Positions 42,529 through 52,976 of a stretch of 64,000 nt of DNA are shown piece after piece. The DNA is taken from NCBI GenBank assembly GCA_017473435.1, contig JAFULG010000068.1, forward strand, positions 1-64,000, in the 5' to 3' direction. How positions within the stretch are numbered: position 1 is the stretch's first letter; each line of letters opens with the position of its first letter. The position numbers were made by a program, and so were the translations under genes. This DNA is from Clostridia bacterium (GTDB lineage Bacteria; Bacillota; Clostridia; Oscillospirales; Acutalibacteraceae). The notes beneath the pieces were generated by a model. The model searched no databases and was not told the origin of the DNA. It was given only the letters and a program-made list of their open reading frames with translations.

Positions 42529-43131
42529 ATGTTTTACAGCTTAACAGGTAATGTGGTAAAAAGCGGTGTAGGCTTTGTTGCCGTGGAATGTGGCGGTGTT
42601 GCCTTCCGTTGTCAGACATCAAATCAGACCCTTTATGAAATTTCAGGCGAAAAGCAGGTTACACTTTACACTTATCTCAATGTAAGAGAGGATGCTCTCG
42701 ACTTGTTCGGCTTTTCAACGGAGTATGAGCTTGACTGGTTTAAAATGCTCATTACTGTAAACGGTGTAGGACCAAAAGCTGCACTCGGCATTTTAAGTGA
42801 GCTTTCACCGGATAAGCTTGCTTTGAGCATTTCAGCCTCCGATGAAAAGGCAATCTGCCGTGCACCCGGTGTAGGCAAAAAAATTGCACAGAGGATTATC
42901 CTTGATCTTAAGGATAAGGTTAAAAACCTTGCAGGTGACAGCGTATCAACGGCGGAAATGGAAAAAATCAGTGCCGTTAACGATATGTCAAACACAAGCG
43001 AGGCGGTTGCAGCTCTTTCAATGCTCGGCTACAGCCAGTCCGAGGCATCCGTTGCCGTCAGCAAGCTTGACCCGACCTTGCCTGTTGAGACTCTTATCAG
43101 ACAGGGACTTAAGCTGTTATCAAATCAGTAA
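42529..43131 (+). CDS. ruvA: Holliday junction branch migration protein RuvA
   Basis: 200 residues: N-terminal OB domain (MFYSLTGNVVKSGVGFVAVECGGVAF), tandem helix-hairpin-helix (LITVNGVGPKAALGIL; ICRAPGVGKKIAQRIILDLKDK), and a C-terminal three-helix domain (SEAVAALSMLGYSQSEA) that binds RuvB. It forms the tetramer that holds the junction. Starts after AAAGGGG. Confidence 0.97.
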   Translation: MFYSLTGNVVKSGVGFVAVECGGVAFRCQTSNQTLYEISGEKQVTLYTYLNVREDALDLFGFSTEYELDWFKMLITVNGVGPKAALGILSELSPDKLALSISASDEKAICRAPGVGKKIAQRIILDLKDKVKNLAGDSVSTAEMEKISAVNDMSNTSEAVAALSMLGYSQSEASVAVSKLDPTLPVETLIRQGLKLLSNQ

Positions 43132-43148
43132 TATTAAGGTGAAGATAT

Positions 43149-44168
43149 ATGGATTTTGAAGAAAGAATTGTAGCTCCTGATATGACGAGTATGGACAGCG
43201 ATATTGAGGTCTCTCTCCGTCCTAAGGTGCTTACCGATTATATCGGTCAGGAAAAAGCAAAGGAAAACCTTGAGGTTTATATAAAGGCGGCTTTAAGCCG
43301 CGGCGAGGCTCTTGACCATGTGCTTTTGTACGGACCTCCGGGACTTGGCAAAACTACCCTTGCAGGTATCATCGCAAATGAGATGAATGTCAATCTTCGT
43401 GTTACATCAGGTCCTGCAATCGAAAAACAAGGGGATCTTGCTGCACTTTTAACTAATCTTAATGAAGGCGATGTATTGTTTATTGATGAAATACACCGTC
43501 TTAACAGAAGTGTTGAAGAGGTTCTTTATCCTGCAATGGAGGATAATGCTCTTGATATCATCATCGGTAAAGGTCCGTCCGCACGTTCAATCAGACTTGA
43601 CCTGCCGAAGTTTACCCTTGTGGGCGCTACTACAAGAGCGGGTCAGCTCTCGGCTCCCTTGCGTGACCGCTTCGGCGTTATTCTCCGTCTTGAGCTTTAC
43701 ACTCCTGAGGAGCTTGCTCAGATTGTTACAAGAAGTGCAGGCATTCTCGGTATTGATATTGAAAAATACGGTGCGCTTGAAATTGCTTCGCGCTCAAGAG
43801 GTACACCGCGTATTGCAAACCGCCTTTTGAAGCGTGCCCGTGATTTTGCTCAGATCAGAGGCAACGGTATCATTGATGAGGACAGTGCAGACTATGCTCT
43901 TGAGAAAATGGAAATTGACCACCTCGGGCTTGATAATATTGACAGAATACTTCTTGAAACAATGATAAAAAGCTATAACGGCGGTCCTGTAGGACTTGAA
44001 ACAATAGCGGCGGCTATCGGTGAAGAAGCCGTTACTATTGAGGATGTTTACGAGCCTTATCTTATGCAGATAGGCTTTCTCGGAAGAACACCGAGAGGCA
44101 GAGTGGCTACGCCTGCTGCTTATGAGCATTTAGGCTTAGCCAAGCCGAATACACAAATTACATTTTAA
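43149..44168 (+). CDS. ruvB: Holliday junction DNA helicase RuvB
   Basis: 339-residue AAA+ motor: [19 protein letters not shown], Walker [12 protein letters not shown], Walker [12 protein letters not shown], sensor 1 VGATTRAG, the arginine finger in LRDRFG, and a C-terminal winged helix ([17 protein letters not shown]). Drives branch migration with RuvA. An SAM methyltransferase follows after 9 bases. Confidence 0.98.
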   Translation: MDFEERIVAPDMTSMDSDIEVSLRPKVLTDYIGQEKAKENLEVYIKAALSRGEALDHVLLYGPPGLGKTTLAGIIANEMNVNLRVTSGPAIEKQGDLAALLTNLNEGDVLFIDEIHRLNRSVEEVLYPAMEDNALDIIIGKGPSARSIRLDLPKFTLVGATTRAGQLSAPLRDRFGVILRLELYTPEELAQIVTRSAGILGIDIEKYGALEIASRSRGTPRIANRLLKRARDFAQIRGNGIIDEDSADYALEKMEIDHLGLDNIDRILLETMIKSYNGGPVGLETIAAAIGEEAVTIEDVYEPYLMQIGFLGRTPRGRVATPAAYEHLGLAKPNTQITF

Positions 44169-44177
44169 GGTGATATA

Positions 44178-45059
44178 ATGAGATATTCAAAAGATTGGAA
44201 GGATTACGAGCTGATCGATTGTTCTGACGGTGAAAAGCTTGAACGTTGGGGAGACATTATCCTCGTAAGACCCGACCCTCAGGTAATCTGGAAAACTCCT
44301 AAAACAAACCCTCTCTGGAAAAAGGCAAGCGCTTACTATCGCCGTTCAAAAACCGGTGGCGGTGCATGGGATGTCAGAGGTAAGATGCCTCCTTTCTGGA
44401 GCATAAAATATAAGGATCTCACTTTTAATATTAAAACCATGGGCTTCAAGCATACGGGACTTTTTCCCGAGCAGGCTGTTAACTGGGACTACACCCGTGA
44501 GCTTATAAGAAAAGCAAACCGCCCCGTAAAGGTCCTTAATCTTTTTGCTTATACAGGCGGTGCAACAATTGCCGCCTTAAGTGAAAACGCACAGGTTGTT
44601 CACGTCGATGCATCAAAGGGTATGACACTCTGGGCGAAGGAAAACGCTGTTTCGTCAGAGCTTCAGGATAAAAGCGTAAGATGGATCGTTGATGACTGTA
44701 TCAAGTTCGTTCAGCGTGAAATACGCCGTGGAAACAAGTACGATATCATCATTATGGATCCTCCGTCTTATGGCAGAGGCCCCGGTGGTGAAGTGTGGAA
44801 GCTTGAGGATGAGGTTTATAATTTTGTTGAGCTTTGCAGTGAACTTTTATATGAGGATTCACTAATGATGCTCATTAATTCGTATACAACCGGCTTGTCA
44901 GCTTCAGTTATGGAATATATACTCGGTGCAGTTGTAAAAAAGAAGTTCGGCGGTAAGGTCAAGTCCTCAGAAATCGGACTTCCCGTGACGGAAACAGGTA
45001 TGATACTTCCCTGCGGTGCATCCGCAATCTGGGAAAAATCCGGTGATGAAAATGAGTAA
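44178..45059 (+). CDS. Class I SAM-dependent methyltransferase (RlmI-like, PF10672 type)
   Basis: 293 residues. The SAM-binding domain has [16 protein letters not shown] (motif I), [17 protein letters not shown] (motif II, acidic residue) and [11 protein letters not shown] (motif IV, D-P-P-S). This matches the COG1092 group, whose members methylate rRNA cytosine or guanine bases. No PUA domain is present, unlike E. coli RlmI, so the target may differ. It follows ruvB and overlaps ecfA1; the operon from ruvC through truA appears continuous. Confidence 0.87.
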   Translation: MRYSKDWKDYELIDCSDGEKLERWGDIILVRPDPQVIWKTPKTNPLWKKASAYYRRSKTGGGAWDVRGKMPPFWSIKYKDLTFNIKTMGFKHTGLFPEQAVNWDYTRELIRKANRPVKVLNLFAYTGGATIAALSENAQVVHVDASKGMTLWAKENAVSSELQDKSVRWIVDDCIKFVQREIRRGNKYDIIIMDPPSYGRGPGGEVWKLEDEVYNFVELCSELLYEDSLMMLINSYTTGLSASVMEYILGAVVKKKFGGKVKSSEIGLPVTETGMILPCGASAIWEKSGDENE

Positions 45060-45906
45060 TTTTATTGAATTTGAAAACGTGTGCTTTGCTTACCGTGATG
45101 AGGAAGAAGGAACAGAGGTAAAGGTTATTGAGAACCTGAGTCTCACCGTTGACAAAGGTGATTTTGTCTGCGTTCTCGGTCATAACGGCTGCGGTAAATC
45201 AACAACAGCAAAGCTTTGTAACGCTATTCTCGTTCCTCAGTCAGGCAGGGTGCTTGTTGACGGAATAGATACAAGAGATGAAGATAAAATCAACGACATA
45301 AGAAAAAAGGTCGGTATGGTTTTTCAGAATCCCGATAATCAGATTGTTGCAACCATTGTAGAAGATGATGTTGCTTTCGGTCCGGAAAACCTCGGCATTT
45401 CACCCGAGGAAATCAGACGCCGTGTTGATGAAGCCTTAAAGCAGGTTGAAATGTATGATTTCCGCCTTTCTGAGCCTCATAAGCTTTCGGGCGGTCAGAA
45501 GCAAAGGGTTGCCATTGCCGGTATAATCGCTATGCAGCCTGAGTGTATTGTTCTTGATGAGCCTACGGCAATGCTTGACCCTAGGGGCAGGCGTGAGGTT
45601 ATGAAAACCGTTAAAATGCTTAACGAGAAATTCGGTATTACCGTAATTTTCATTACTCATTATATGGATGAGGCTGTCAAGGCAAAAAGAGTCATCGTAA
45701 TGGATGAGGGTAAAATTGTCCTTGACGGTAATCCACGTGAGGTCTTTACCCACATTGATACTCTTAAAAGGGTCGGACTTGATGTTCCTGAGGCAACAGA
45801 ATTAGCGATGCTGCTTAACAAAGACGGCATTAAGATTGAAAAAGATGTACTTGATATAGATGAACTTTTGGACTGTGTAATCGGTCTGCTGGAGGATAAA
45901 AATTGA
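45052..45906 (+). CDS. ecfA1: ECF transporter ATPase EcfA1
   Basis: 284-residue ABC ATPase of energy-coupling-factor vitamin/metal transporters: [16 protein letters not shown], Walker [11 protein letters not shown]-loop [10 protein letters not shown], signature [13 protein letters not shown], Walker [14 protein letters not shown] and H-loop ITHYMDE. The FQNPDNQ Q-loop is typical of EcfA1/CbiO. Start is ATG 45052 or ATG 45046; both overlap the end of the methyltransferase gene, and the ribosome site is weak, so coupling is likely. Partners ecfA2 and ecfT follow without gaps. No substrate-binding S component is encoded nearby, as expected for group II ECF systems where a shared core serves several S subunits. 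Confidence 0.96.
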   Translation: MSNFIEFENVCFAYRDEEEGTEVKVIENLSLTVDKGDFVCVLGHNGCGKSTTAKLCNAILVPQSGRVLVDGIDTRDEDKINDIRKKVGMVFQNPDNQIVATIVEDDVAFGPENLGISPEEIRRRVDEALKQVEMYDFRLSEPHKLSGGQKQRVAIAGIIAMQPECIVLDEPTAMLDPRGRREVMKTVKMLNEKFGITVIFITHYMDEAVKAKRVIVMDEGKIVLDGNPREVFTHIDTLKRVGLDVPEATELAMLLNKDGIKIEKDVLDIDELLDCVIGLLEDKN

Positions 45907-46772
45907 GTGTAACTGTTCTTGAAACAAAAAACCTCACTCACGTTTATTCAAAGGGCACAACCTCACAGGTTGACGCTATAAGAGATGTGAGTGTTAAAAT
46001 TGAACAGGGTGAGCTTGTGGGTATAATCGGACACACAGGCTCGGGCAAAAGCACCCTGATTCAGCATTTTAACGGTCTTTTAAAGTGTACATCAGGTACG
46101 GTTCTTCTTGAAGGAAAGGATATCTGGCAGAATAAAAAGAATATCCGTGATGTCCGCTTTAAGGTAGGAATCTGCTTTCAGTATCCCGAATATCAGCTTT
46201 TTGAAGAAACCGTTTACAAAGACATCGCTTACGGACCTAAGAATATGAAGCTTTCCGATGAAGAAATTGACCGCCGCGTAAGGCAGGTTATAAGCTTTGT
46301 CGGTCTTGATGAAAGCTATCTTGAAAAGTCACCCTTCGACCTTTCGGGTGGTGAAAAGCGCCGTGTAGCTATAGCAGGTGTAATGGCCATGGAGCCTTCC
46401 GTGCTCATTCTTGATGAGCCCTGTGCCGGCCTTGATCCCAAGGGCAGAGAAACTGTTCTCTCTCTTATTACTTCTTACAGAGAGAAAACAGGGAGCACCG
46501 TCCTTGTTGTATCCCACAGCATGGAGGATATTTCAAAAATTGCTACAAAGGTGCTTGTTATGAATAACTCAGAGCTTGCGTATTACGATACCGTTGACGG
46601 AGTTTTCACCCATTCCTCAGAGCTTTATGATATGGGTCTCAATGTACCTCAGCTTACAATGCTTTTCCTTAAACTTCGTGAAAAGGGTTACGATGTTCCC
46701 GTTAATGTTTATACCCTCGATAAGGCAAAGGCAGAGCTTGAAAAGCTTCTGAAAGGGGGTAGCGACGAATGA
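45903..46772 (+). CDS. ecfA2: ECF transporter ATPase EcfA2
   Basis: 289 residues: [16 protein letters not shown], Walker [11 protein letters not shown]-loop [17 protein letters not shown] (the FQYPEYQLF form marks EcfA2), signature [25 protein letters not shown] and VSHSMED. It begins with TTG 45903, overlapping the ecfA1 stop, with GGAGG at 45891-45895. Forms a heterodimer with EcfA1. Confidence 0.96.
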   Translation: MSVTVLETKNLTHVYSKGTTSQVDAIRDVSVKIEQGELVGIIGHTGSGKSTLIQHFNGLLKCTSGTVLLEGKDIWQNKKNIRDVRFKVGICFQYPEYQLFEETVYKDIAYGPKNMKLSDEEIDRRVRQVISFVGLDESYLEKSPFDLSGGEKRRVAIAGVMAMEPSVLILDEPCAGLDPKGRETVLSLITSYREKTGSTVLVVSHSMEDISKIATKVLVMNNSELAYYDTVDGVFTHSSELYDMGLNVPQLTMLFLKLREKGYDVPVNVYTLDKAKAELEKLLKGGSDE

Positions 46773-47581
46773 TTTCCGATATTACCATCGGACAGTATTA
46801 CAAGGAAAATTCAGTTGTTCACCGCCTTGATCCAAGAAATAAAATTATTCTCACAGTTATAATCATTGCGATGATTTTCTGCTGTAAGAATTTCTTGGCT
46901 CTCGCACTTGTAGCGGCGGTCATCATTGTTTCCATACTTTTTTCAAAGGTTCCAATGAAAATGTTTTTCAAGAGCCTTAAATCGATAATACCAATAATTC
47001 TTTTTACCGCAATACTTAACCTGTTTTATGTCAGCGGCGGAAAAGAATGGAGCTTCTGGATACTGAAAATCAGTGAAAAAGGTATTTATACTGCTGTTTT
47101 TATGGCGTTCAGAATTATTCTTCTCATTGTGGCAAGCTCAATTCTTACTTATACAACTGTTCCCACAATGCTCACCGATGCCATTGAAAAGCTCTTGTCA
47201 CCGCTTAAGGTGTTCAAAATTTCCGTCCATTCCCTCGCAATGATGATGACTCTTGCGCTTCGTTTTATTCCTACGCTTATTGAAGAAATTGAGCGCATTA
47301 CCAATGCCCAGAAGGCAAGGGGAGCGGACTTTGAAAACGGAAGCCTCATTGACAGGGTGAAGTCGCTTATTCCCGTACTTGTGCCCTTGTTTGTTTCATC
47401 CTTTAAAAGAGCTTACGATCTTGCTTTTGCAATGAGCTGCCGCTGTTATACCGGCGGTGATGGCAGAACAAGAATGAAGCAGATGAAATTCGGCATTAAG
47501 GATATAGGAGCACTTGCATTTTATGCGGTCAGCTTTACGGCAGTAATACTGCTGAATAAATATTTCGGAGCGTTGATATAA
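46769..47581 (+). CDS. ecfT: ECF transporter transmembrane subunit EcfT
   Basis: 270 residues with about five spans: LDPRNKIILTVIIIAMIF, then the coupling helices near the C-terminal half carrying ALRFIPTLIEEIERITNAQKARGADF (A-R-G motif) and a second A-x-x-x-R-x-Y-like CRCYTGG region. These contact the two ATPases. ATG overlaps the ecfA2 stop. truA starts right at its stop codon. Confidence 0.96.
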   Translation: MISDITIGQYYKENSVVHRLDPRNKIILTVIIIAMIFCCKNFLALALVAAVIIVSILFSKVPMKMFFKSLKSIIPIILFTAILNLFYVSGGKEWSFWILKISEKGIYTAVFMAFRIILLIVASSILTYTTVPTMLTDAIEKLLSPLKVFKISVHSLAMMMTLALRFIPTLIEEIERITNAQKARGADFENGSLIDRVKSLIPVLVPLFVSSFKRAYDLAFAMSCRCYTGGDGRTRMKQMKFGIKDIGALAFYAVSFTAVILLNKYFGALI

Positions 47582-48334
47582 ATGAAAAGAAATATCAGCC
47601 TTACTTTGATGTATGACGGAAGTAAATTTCACGGTTGGCAGATGCAGGAGAATGCAGAAACAGTTCAGGGTCATCTCTCTGCTGCATTGGAGCGTATTCT
47701 CGGTCATAAAGTTACAATATACGGCTGCAGCCGTACCGACTGCGGTGTTCACGCCAACACCTTCTGCTGTAATTTCAGAACAGAAAAGGAAACGCCTTGT
47801 GAAAAAATCAAGGTTGGTGTAAATGCTCTTATACCTGATACTATTGCGGTTTTAGCCGCGCAGGAAAATGAGGAGAGCTTCAATGCACGCTTTGACTGTA
47901 AGGGTAAGGAGTATGTTTACAAGGTGTGGAATTCCCGTGTAAGAAATCCTTTTCTTGTAAATAAAGCTCTCCACCATCCGATTTACATCGATGCAGATAA
48001 GCTTGACAGGGAGTCAAAAGCTTTTATCGGCTACCACGATTTTTCCGCCTTCTGCGCAAGCGGCACCGAGGTGCAGGATAAAAGACGTACCGTATTTGAT
48101 TTTTCCGTAAAACGCGAGGGTGACCTTGTGCTCTTTACTGTAAGAGGTGACGGCTTCCTTTATAATATGGTAAGGATTATGGTGGGTACACTTCTTGATA
48201 TAAACAGCGGAAAAATTCCCGAAAACACATTAAGCTATATAATTGAATCCAGGGACAGAGTGCGTGCAGGTATAACTGCAAAGCCCTGTGGACTTTATCT
48301 TAATAAGGTGTTTTATGGTGACAGCTTAAATTAG
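47582..48334 (+). CDS. truA: tRNA pseudouridine(38-40) synthase TruA
   Basis: 250 residues: LTLMYDGSKFHGWQMQENAETVQG, GCSRTDCGVHA with the catalytic Asp, CKGKEYVYKVWN, and DGFLYNMVRIMVGTL near the C-terminus. Converts uridines 38-40 of the anticodon stem. Following ecfA1A2T is a very common Firmicutes order. ATG begins right after the ecfT stop. Confidence 0.97.
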   Translation: MKRNISLTLMYDGSKFHGWQMQENAETVQGHLSAALERILGHKVTIYGCSRTDCGVHANTFCCNFRTEKETPCEKIKVGVNALIPDTIAVLAAQENEESFNARFDCKGKEYVYKVWNSRVRNPFLVNKALHHPIYIDADKLDRESKAFIGYHDFSAFCASGTEVQDKRRTVFDFSVKREGDLVLFTVRGDGFLYNMVRIMVGTLLDINSGKIPENTLSYIIESRDRVRAGITAKPCGLYLNKVFYGDSLN

Positions 48335-48343
48335 TATATAATG

Positions 48344-48372
48344 TTGTTTATTTTTAAACAATGTGATATAAT
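48344..48372 (+). promoter_or_regulatory. Promoter of cvpA
   Basis: TTGTTT (48344-48349), 17 bases, TATAAT (48367-48372), inside the short gap after truA. Confidence 0.7.
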
Positions 48373-48403
48373 ACATCTTAAATCTTCTTGAAGGAGGAAT
48401 TAA

Positions 48404-49111
48404 ATGACTTATATAGTTGATATTATTCTCGTTGTAATTTTTGCTCTTGTAATTTTAACTTCTGCAAAAAAAGGTTTTTTCAAAAGTCTTGTAGATCTTA
48501 TAGGTTCTTTGGTTGCCGTTCTGGTTGCAAAGCTTTTATCCGAAGGTGCTGCTAAGGCGGTGTTTGACGGCTTTGTTTACAAGGGTGCCGAGAGTACGCT
48601 TATGCAGAGTCTCGGTGAGGCAGGCTCTACAGATTATGTTGAGCAGATTGAAAACGCCCTTGCATCTCTCCCTGAAGGACTTAACGGTATTCTTCAGATT
48701 ATGGGTATCGACAGTCAGAGCCTTATGGATAAGCTGTCAGGCGTAAACCTTAACGGTGACAATCTTGTAGAGAGTCTTATGAACAGCGTTGTTGTTCCTC
48801 TCGGAACGGCAGTTGTACAGTTTGTGCTGTTTGTGGTTTTTGCTATTGCGTTGATTTTTGCCGTAAAGCTACTGGCAAAGCTCATTGATAAAATAGTCAA
48901 AAAGCTTCCTGTTATCAAAGGCTTCAATAAAACGATGGGTGCCGTGTTCGGTGTTCTCAGAGGTCTTATAATTGTGGTTATCATTTCAATGCTGCTGAGT
49001 GTTGTTGTCGGCTTTATCGGTAATGAGGCTCTTATTGCAAGCGTTGAAAATTCAATGATAATAAACGCGGTAAGAGAAACGATGACTTCTTTTATCGGAA
49101 TCAATTTTTAA
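48404..49111 (+). CDS. CvpA family membrane protein
   Basis: 235 residues with four predicted spans: IVDIILVVIFALVILTSAKKGFFKSLVDLIG is the typical CvpA opening (D-x-x, KKGFF), and a C-terminal VFGVLRGLIIVVIISM carries the G-x-x-x-G pair. CvpA proteins are linked to colicin V production, envelope integrity and biofilm formation. The family role is uncertain. pgsA follows after 18 bases. Confidence 0.85.
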   Translation: MTYIVDIILVVIFALVILTSAKKGFFKSLVDLIGSLVAVLVAKLLSEGAAKAVFDGFVYKGAESTLMQSLGEAGSTDYVEQIENALASLPEGLNGILQIMGIDSQSLMDKLSGVNLNGDNLVESLMNSVVVPLGTAVVQFVLFVVFAIALIFAVKLLAKLIDKIVKKLPVIKGFNKTMGAVFGVLRGLIIVVIISMLLSVVVGFIGNEALIASVENSMIINAVRETMTSFIGINF

Positions 49112-49129
49112 AAAAGTGAGGATTTAAAC

Positions 49130-49765
49130 ATGAAAGATTTATTTAAAGGCTGTTGGACAATACCCAACCTTCTCTCATTTATCAGAATTTTACTTATCCC
49201 TGTTTTCGGTGTGCTTTTCTATAACGATCAGAAAGTTGCCGCAGTTGTTGTTCTTGCACTTTCAGGTTTTTCCGATATGTTCGACGGTAAAATTGCCAGA
49301 CGTTTCAATCAGGTGAGCGACCTCGGTAAGGTGCTTGATCCCGTTGCTGATAAGCTCACACAGATTACCATTGCTATTATGCTTTTCCTTGATTTCAAGA
49401 ACTCCGATGATAAGCTTATCAATGCTTTCGGTTGGGTTTTCCTTGTTTTCCTTATCAAGGAAGCAGTTATGATTATTGGCGGACTTGTTATGCTTCTTAT
49501 GAACATCCGTCCGGGTGCTGCTGAAATCTGGGGCAAGCTTGCAACAGGTGTGTTCTATGTAGGTATGGTTGCGATTATTGCAGTAGGTCCCGATGTAGGA
49601 GCATTCAATGATGTACTTAACTTTGAACTTCCTGCTGTAATTACAGGTATTATCGTAGTTGTTTCTGCAATTATGACAGTTATTGCTTTCCTTAGCTATA
49701 TGCCTGAAACCTTCAGACAGTTCAAGGAGCATTTTGCAGAGAAAAAGGCTGCAAAGACAAAATAA
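49130..49765 (+). CDS. pgsA: CDP-diacylglycerol-glycerol-3-phosphate 3-phosphatidyltransferase
   Basis: 211-residue membrane enzyme making phosphatidylglycerol-phosphate. Carries the CDP-alcohol phosphatidyltransferase motif in SDMFDGKIARRFNQVSDLGK...LDPVADK (D-G-x2-A-R-x8-G-x3-D-x3-D pattern), with a Trp-Thr-Ile-Pro-Asn-type start (WTIPNLLSFIR) and about five spans. The C-terminal tail is basic (KEHFAEKKAAKTK). Confidence 0.93.
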   Translation: MKDLFKGCWTIPNLLSFIRILLIPVFGVLFYNDQKVAAVVVLALSGFSDMFDGKIARRFNQVSDLGKVLDPVADKLTQITIAIMLFLDFKNSDDKLINAFGWVFLVFLIKEAVMIIGGLVMLLMNIRPGAAEIWGKLATGVFYVGMVAIIAVGPDVGAFNDVLNFELPAVITGIIVVVSAIMTVIAFLSYMPETFRQFKEHFAEKKAAKTK

Positions 49766-49811
49766 TCTATTCCCAGGAAAGGAAGCCGAAATTCGGCTTT
49801 AAGGCGCTATT

Positions 49812-52127
49812 ATGAAAAAAATGATTTGCTCAAGATGTAAAAAGCGTCCGGCAGTGATTTTTATTTCAAAAATTGTTGACGGCAAAACAGTTCCCGAAGG
49901 TCTTTGCATCAACTGTGCAATGGAAATGAATATCGGTCCTATTAAGCAGATGATGGAACAAATGGGAATTACCGAGGAGGACGTTGATTCTATCAGCGAG
50001 CAGTTCAGTAATATGTTCCCCGATACTGACGGTGACGAAAGCTTTGAACCCGGCGGTTCACCGACAATGCCTTTTTTACAGGGCCTTTTCGGTGATATGC
50101 AGAACGGACTTACTCTGAGAAATGAGAGTAAATCCGAGGCTGTTAAGGCTGAATCAAATCCCGAGCCCGAGAATAAAAAGCAGGGCAGAAAATCAAGACG
50201 AGAAAAGGAAAAAAAGAGAAAATTCCTTTCACTTTACTGTACAGACCTTACCGCAAAGGCAAGGGAGGGTAAGATTGATAACATAATTGGCAGAGACAAG
50301 GAGCTTTCACGTGTTATTCAGATTCTTTGCAGACGTTCAAAGAATAACCCCTGCCTTATAGGTGAACCCGGCGTGGGTAAAACTGCTATTGCAGAAGCTC
50401 TTGCACAGAAGATTGCCGAGGGTAAGGTTCCTGCAAAGCTTGCTGACAGAGAAATTCATCTGCTTGACCTAACAGCTCTTGTTGCGGGTACACAGTTCAG
50501 GGGACAGTTTGAAAGCAGAATTAAAAATCTCGTAGATGAGGTAAAGTATAACGGTAATATTATCCTCTTCATTGACGAAATTCACAATCTTGTAGGTACA
50601 GGTGATGCGGAAGGCTCGATGAACGCCGCAAACATCCTCAAGCCTGCTCTTTCCCGCGGTGAAATTCAGGTTGTAGGTGCTACCACCTTTACCGAGTACA
50701 GAAAGCATATCGAAAAGGATGCCGCTCTTGAAAGACGTTTCCAGCCGGTAAAAATTGAAGAGCCCTCAATCGAGGATGCTACAGCGATTTTGCTTGGTAT
50801 AAAAAAATACTACGAGGCTTATCACAGAGTAACAATCAGTGATGCACTTGTAAAAAAAGCTGTTGTTCTTTCCGAAAGATACATCACAGACCGTTTCCTT
50901 CCCGATAAGGCTATTGACCTTCTTGACGAAGCATGCACCTGTGCAAATCTCCGCAACAAGGCAATCAGCGATCTTGAAATAAGTGAGCGTAAGCTTGCTG
51001 ATCTCAAGCTTGACGAGGAAGATCTTATGAGCGATACGGAGAATATCGACTATGAGGCCATAGCAAAGCTTAAGAGCGATATTGTTCTTTGTGAAAACGA
51101 TATTGCCGGACTTACCGATAAAGCTAACGACAATGCCGTAACCGAAGAAGACATTGCAAAGGTAATTGAGCTGTGGACGGGTGTACCGTCAAGCAAGGTT
51201 ATTGAAAGCGACCTTAAAAAGCTCGGTTCACTTGAAGCGACTCTTAAAAGCAAGGTTATCGGCCAGGATGAGGCTATTGCCGCTATTGCCGCCGCAATCA
51301 GGCGCAGCCGTGTGCAGATAAGCCCCAGAAGAAGACCCGCCTCCTTTATTTTTGTAGGTCCTACCGGTGTCGGTAAAACCGAGCTTGTTAAGCAGATTTC
51401 AACTGAGCTTTTCTCAACTCCCGAGACACTTATCAGGCTTGATATGTCCGAGTTTATGGAAAAGCACAGTGTTTCCCGTATTATCGGCTCACCTCCGGGC
51501 TACGTCGGCTATGATGAGGCAGGACAGCTTACGGAAAAGGTGAGAAGAAAGCCCTACAGTGTCATTCTCTTTGACGAAATCGAAAAGGCTCACCCCGATG
51601 TAATGAACATCCTTCTGCAGATTCTTGACGAGGGCAGAATAACCGATGCTCAGGGCAGAACGGTTAATTTTGAAAATACAGTTATTGTTATGACTTCCAA
51701 TGCAGGCAGCGAGAGAAAGTCAGGCGCACTCGGCTTCGGCAAGGAAAAAGGCGACGCTACAAGAGAGAAGATTATGAAGGCTCTTTCTGATTTCCTTCGT
51801 CCCGAGTTTATAGGCAGAGTTGACGAAATTGCAATTTTCAATGCTCTTACCGTAGAGGATTACGAAAAGATAGCAGAGCTTCTTTTAAAGGAGCTTGAGG
51901 GCAGTCTTAAGGAAAAAGATATCAGCTTCAGATGGACTCCCGAGGTTGCAAAGCACCTTGCTGAGAATTCTCACGGCGGACAGAGGGGAGCAAGAGACCT
52001 TCGTAACCTTATCCGTAAGAAGATTGAGGACGGCGTTGCAACAATTATTATTGATAATGCCGATTCAGTTGTGACCGGTATTGCCGCTGAGGTTAAGGAC
52101 GGAGAAATATCTCTTTCACACATATGA
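49812..52127 (+). CDS. ClpC-type AAA+ unfoldase with N-terminal Cys4 zinc finger
   Basis: 771 residues. In place of the usual double Clp N repeat it starts with a McsA/UvrB-like finger: CSRC (Cys6, Cys9) and CINC (Cys32, Cys35), then an acidic and basic linker to about residue 140. Two AAA+ modules follow. D1 has [20 protein letters not shown] and a ClpC-length coiled M domain ([15 protein letters not shown]). D2 has [19 protein letters not shown] and [14 protein letters not shown] in D2 matches the ClpP-binding loop, so it should feed ClpP. The finger may take over the adaptor role that McsA plays for ClpC elsewhere; that is inference. No ctsR, mcsA or mcsB is adjacent. Confidence 0.9.
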   Translation: MKKMICSRCKKRPAVIFISKIVDGKTVPEGLCINCAMEMNIGPIKQMMEQMGITEEDVDSISEQFSNMFPDTDGDESFEPGGSPTMPFLQGLFGDMQNGLTLRNESKSEAVKAESNPEPENKKQGRKSRREKEKKRKFLSLYCTDLTAKAREGKIDNIIGRDKELSRVIQILCRRSKNNPCLIGEPGVGKTAIAEALAQKIAEGKVPAKLADREIHLLDLTALVAGTQFRGQFESRIKNLVDEVKYNGNIILFIDEIHNLVGTGDAEGSMNAANILKPALSRGEIQVVGATTFTEYRKHIEKDAALERRFQPVKIEEPSIEDATAILLGIKKYYEAYHRVTISDALVKKAVVLSERYITDRFLPDKAIDLLDEACTCANLRNKAISDLEISERKLADLKLDEEDLMSDTENIDYEAIAKLKSDIVLCENDIAGLTDKANDNAVTEEDIAKVIELWTGVPSSKVIESDLKKLGSLEATLKSKVIGQDEAIAAIAAAIRRSRVQISPRRRPASFIFVGPTGVGKTELVKQISTELFSTPETLIRLDMSEFMEKHSVSRIIGSPPGYVGYDEAGQLTEKVRRKPYSVILFDEIEKAHPDVMNILLQILDEGRITDAQGRTVNFENTVIVMTSNAGSERKSGALGFGKEKGDATREKIMKALSDFLRPEFIGRVDEIAIFNALTVEDYEKIAELLLKELEGSLKEKDISFRWTPEVAKHLAENSHGGQRGARDLRNLIRKKIEDGVATIIIDNADSVVTGIAAEVKDGEISLSHI

Positions 52128-52132
52128 TATAA

Positions 52133-52165
52133 AGGGTCTGTTTTAAAAAGACAGACCCTGAAATT
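52133..52165 (+). terminator. Stem-loop after the Clp gene
   Basis: AGGGTCTGT (52133-52141) pairs with ACAGACCCT (52151-52159). The following sequence is A/T-rich rather than a clean T run. Confidence 0.6.
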
Positions 52166-52202
52166 TTATAATAAATTTATTACAGTTTTTTAAAAAAAAG
52201 GC

Positions 52203-52231
52203 TTGACAACAGGGCGTGTATTGTGTATAAT
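52203..52231 (+). promoter_or_regulatory. Consensus promoter of the tRNA operon
   Basis: Perfect TTGACA (52203-52208) and TATAAT (52226-52231) with a 17-base spacer, 23 bases before tRNA-Gly. Confidence 0.93.
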
Positions 52232-52253
52232 AATCAGCGTTGCACAGATATAT

Positions 52254-52327
52254 GCGGGTGTAGTTCAATGGTAGAATCCCAGCCTTCCAAGCTGGTCGTG
52301 TGGGTTCGATTCCCATCACCCGCTCCA
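52254..52327 (+). tRNA. tRNA-Gly (TCC)
   Basis: Acceptor GCGGGTG pairs with CACCCGC; the anticodon loop CTTCCAA gives TCC; T-loop GGTTCGATTCC; the CCA end is encoded. First of four tRNAs. Confidence 0.97.
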
Positions 52328-52339
52328 ATTTAATAATAT

Positions 52340-52416
<77 letters not shown>

Positions 52417-52422
52417 GTAGGT

Positions 52423-52500
52423 GGTGGATATAGCTCAGTTGGTTAGAGCGCCAGGTTGTGGCCCTGGAGGTCGTCGGTTCGAATCCGATTATCCACCCCA
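52423..52500 (+). tRNA. tRNA-His (GTG)
   Basis: The extra G at 52423 (G-1) precedes acceptor GTGGATA, pairing with TATCCAC and discriminator C; loop TTGTGGC gives GTG; CCA is encoded. Confidence 0.97.
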
Positions 52501-52513
52501 TTTATTTTTATAT

Positions 52514-52588
52514 AGGGGTGTCGTCAAGCGGTAAGACACAACACTTTGACTGTTGCATTCGTAGGTTCGAATCCTGCCACCCCTGCCA
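52514..52588 (+). tRNA. tRNA-Gln (TTG)
   Basis: Acceptor AGGGGTG pairs with CACCCCT; loop CTTTGAC gives TTG; CCA is encoded at 52586-52588. Last tRNA of the cluster and adjacent to mobile-element debris. Confidence 0.97.
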
Positions 52589-52618
52589 TAATTAACGCCT
52601 AAAAAGGCAACAAACCTT

Positions 52619-52655
52619 GAAACCCCTTGATTTTGCAAGGGGTTTCGGTGTTTTT
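52619..52655 (+). terminator. Terminator of the tRNA operon
   Basis: AACCCCTTG (52621-52629) pairs with CAAGGGGTT (52635-52643), then TTCGGTGTTTTT. Confidence 0.85.
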
Positions 52656-52976
52656 ATGACTCAGAAATAGTGTTTCGTTTTATGGCAACAAAATAACTGT
52701 TTTTGAGGCCTGTGGGGATATGAACTCGTACATATCCAATAATTTAATATAAACATAATTTTAAGATCGATTTTTTCAAGATTAAAGACTGAAAATATCG
52801 AACTTTTTTATTGCCTAAATTTAATAGTAATACATAGCCGTTATTGTAAAAAGTAGCGGCATTTTTTATCTAACAAAACTTTGCGAACAAGGAGGTAAAA
52901 CAATGTTCAAAAAAATCACAGGACTTTAGGTAAAGTGAAGTCCCCCTCAAAAAAATAATACAAGGAGGAAAAACAA
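52656..52976. other. Gene-free stretch with translation-signal debris
   Basis: No intact gene is seen. At 52890-52929 AAGGAGG precedes an ATG (52902) that encodes only MFKKITGL before a stop, which looks like a truncated start of a small mobile-element gene. The rest is A/T-rich with no hairpin of note. It lies between the tRNA cluster and the ParB/IS30 fragments and probably marks an old integration site. Confidence 0.4.

Noticed and set aside
45903..47581. ECF substrate-specific (S) subunit sought next to ecfA1A2T
   Set aside because: No small six-span protein is encoded between the methyltransferase and cvpA; the cluster is a shared ECF core, so the transported vitamin cannot be named.
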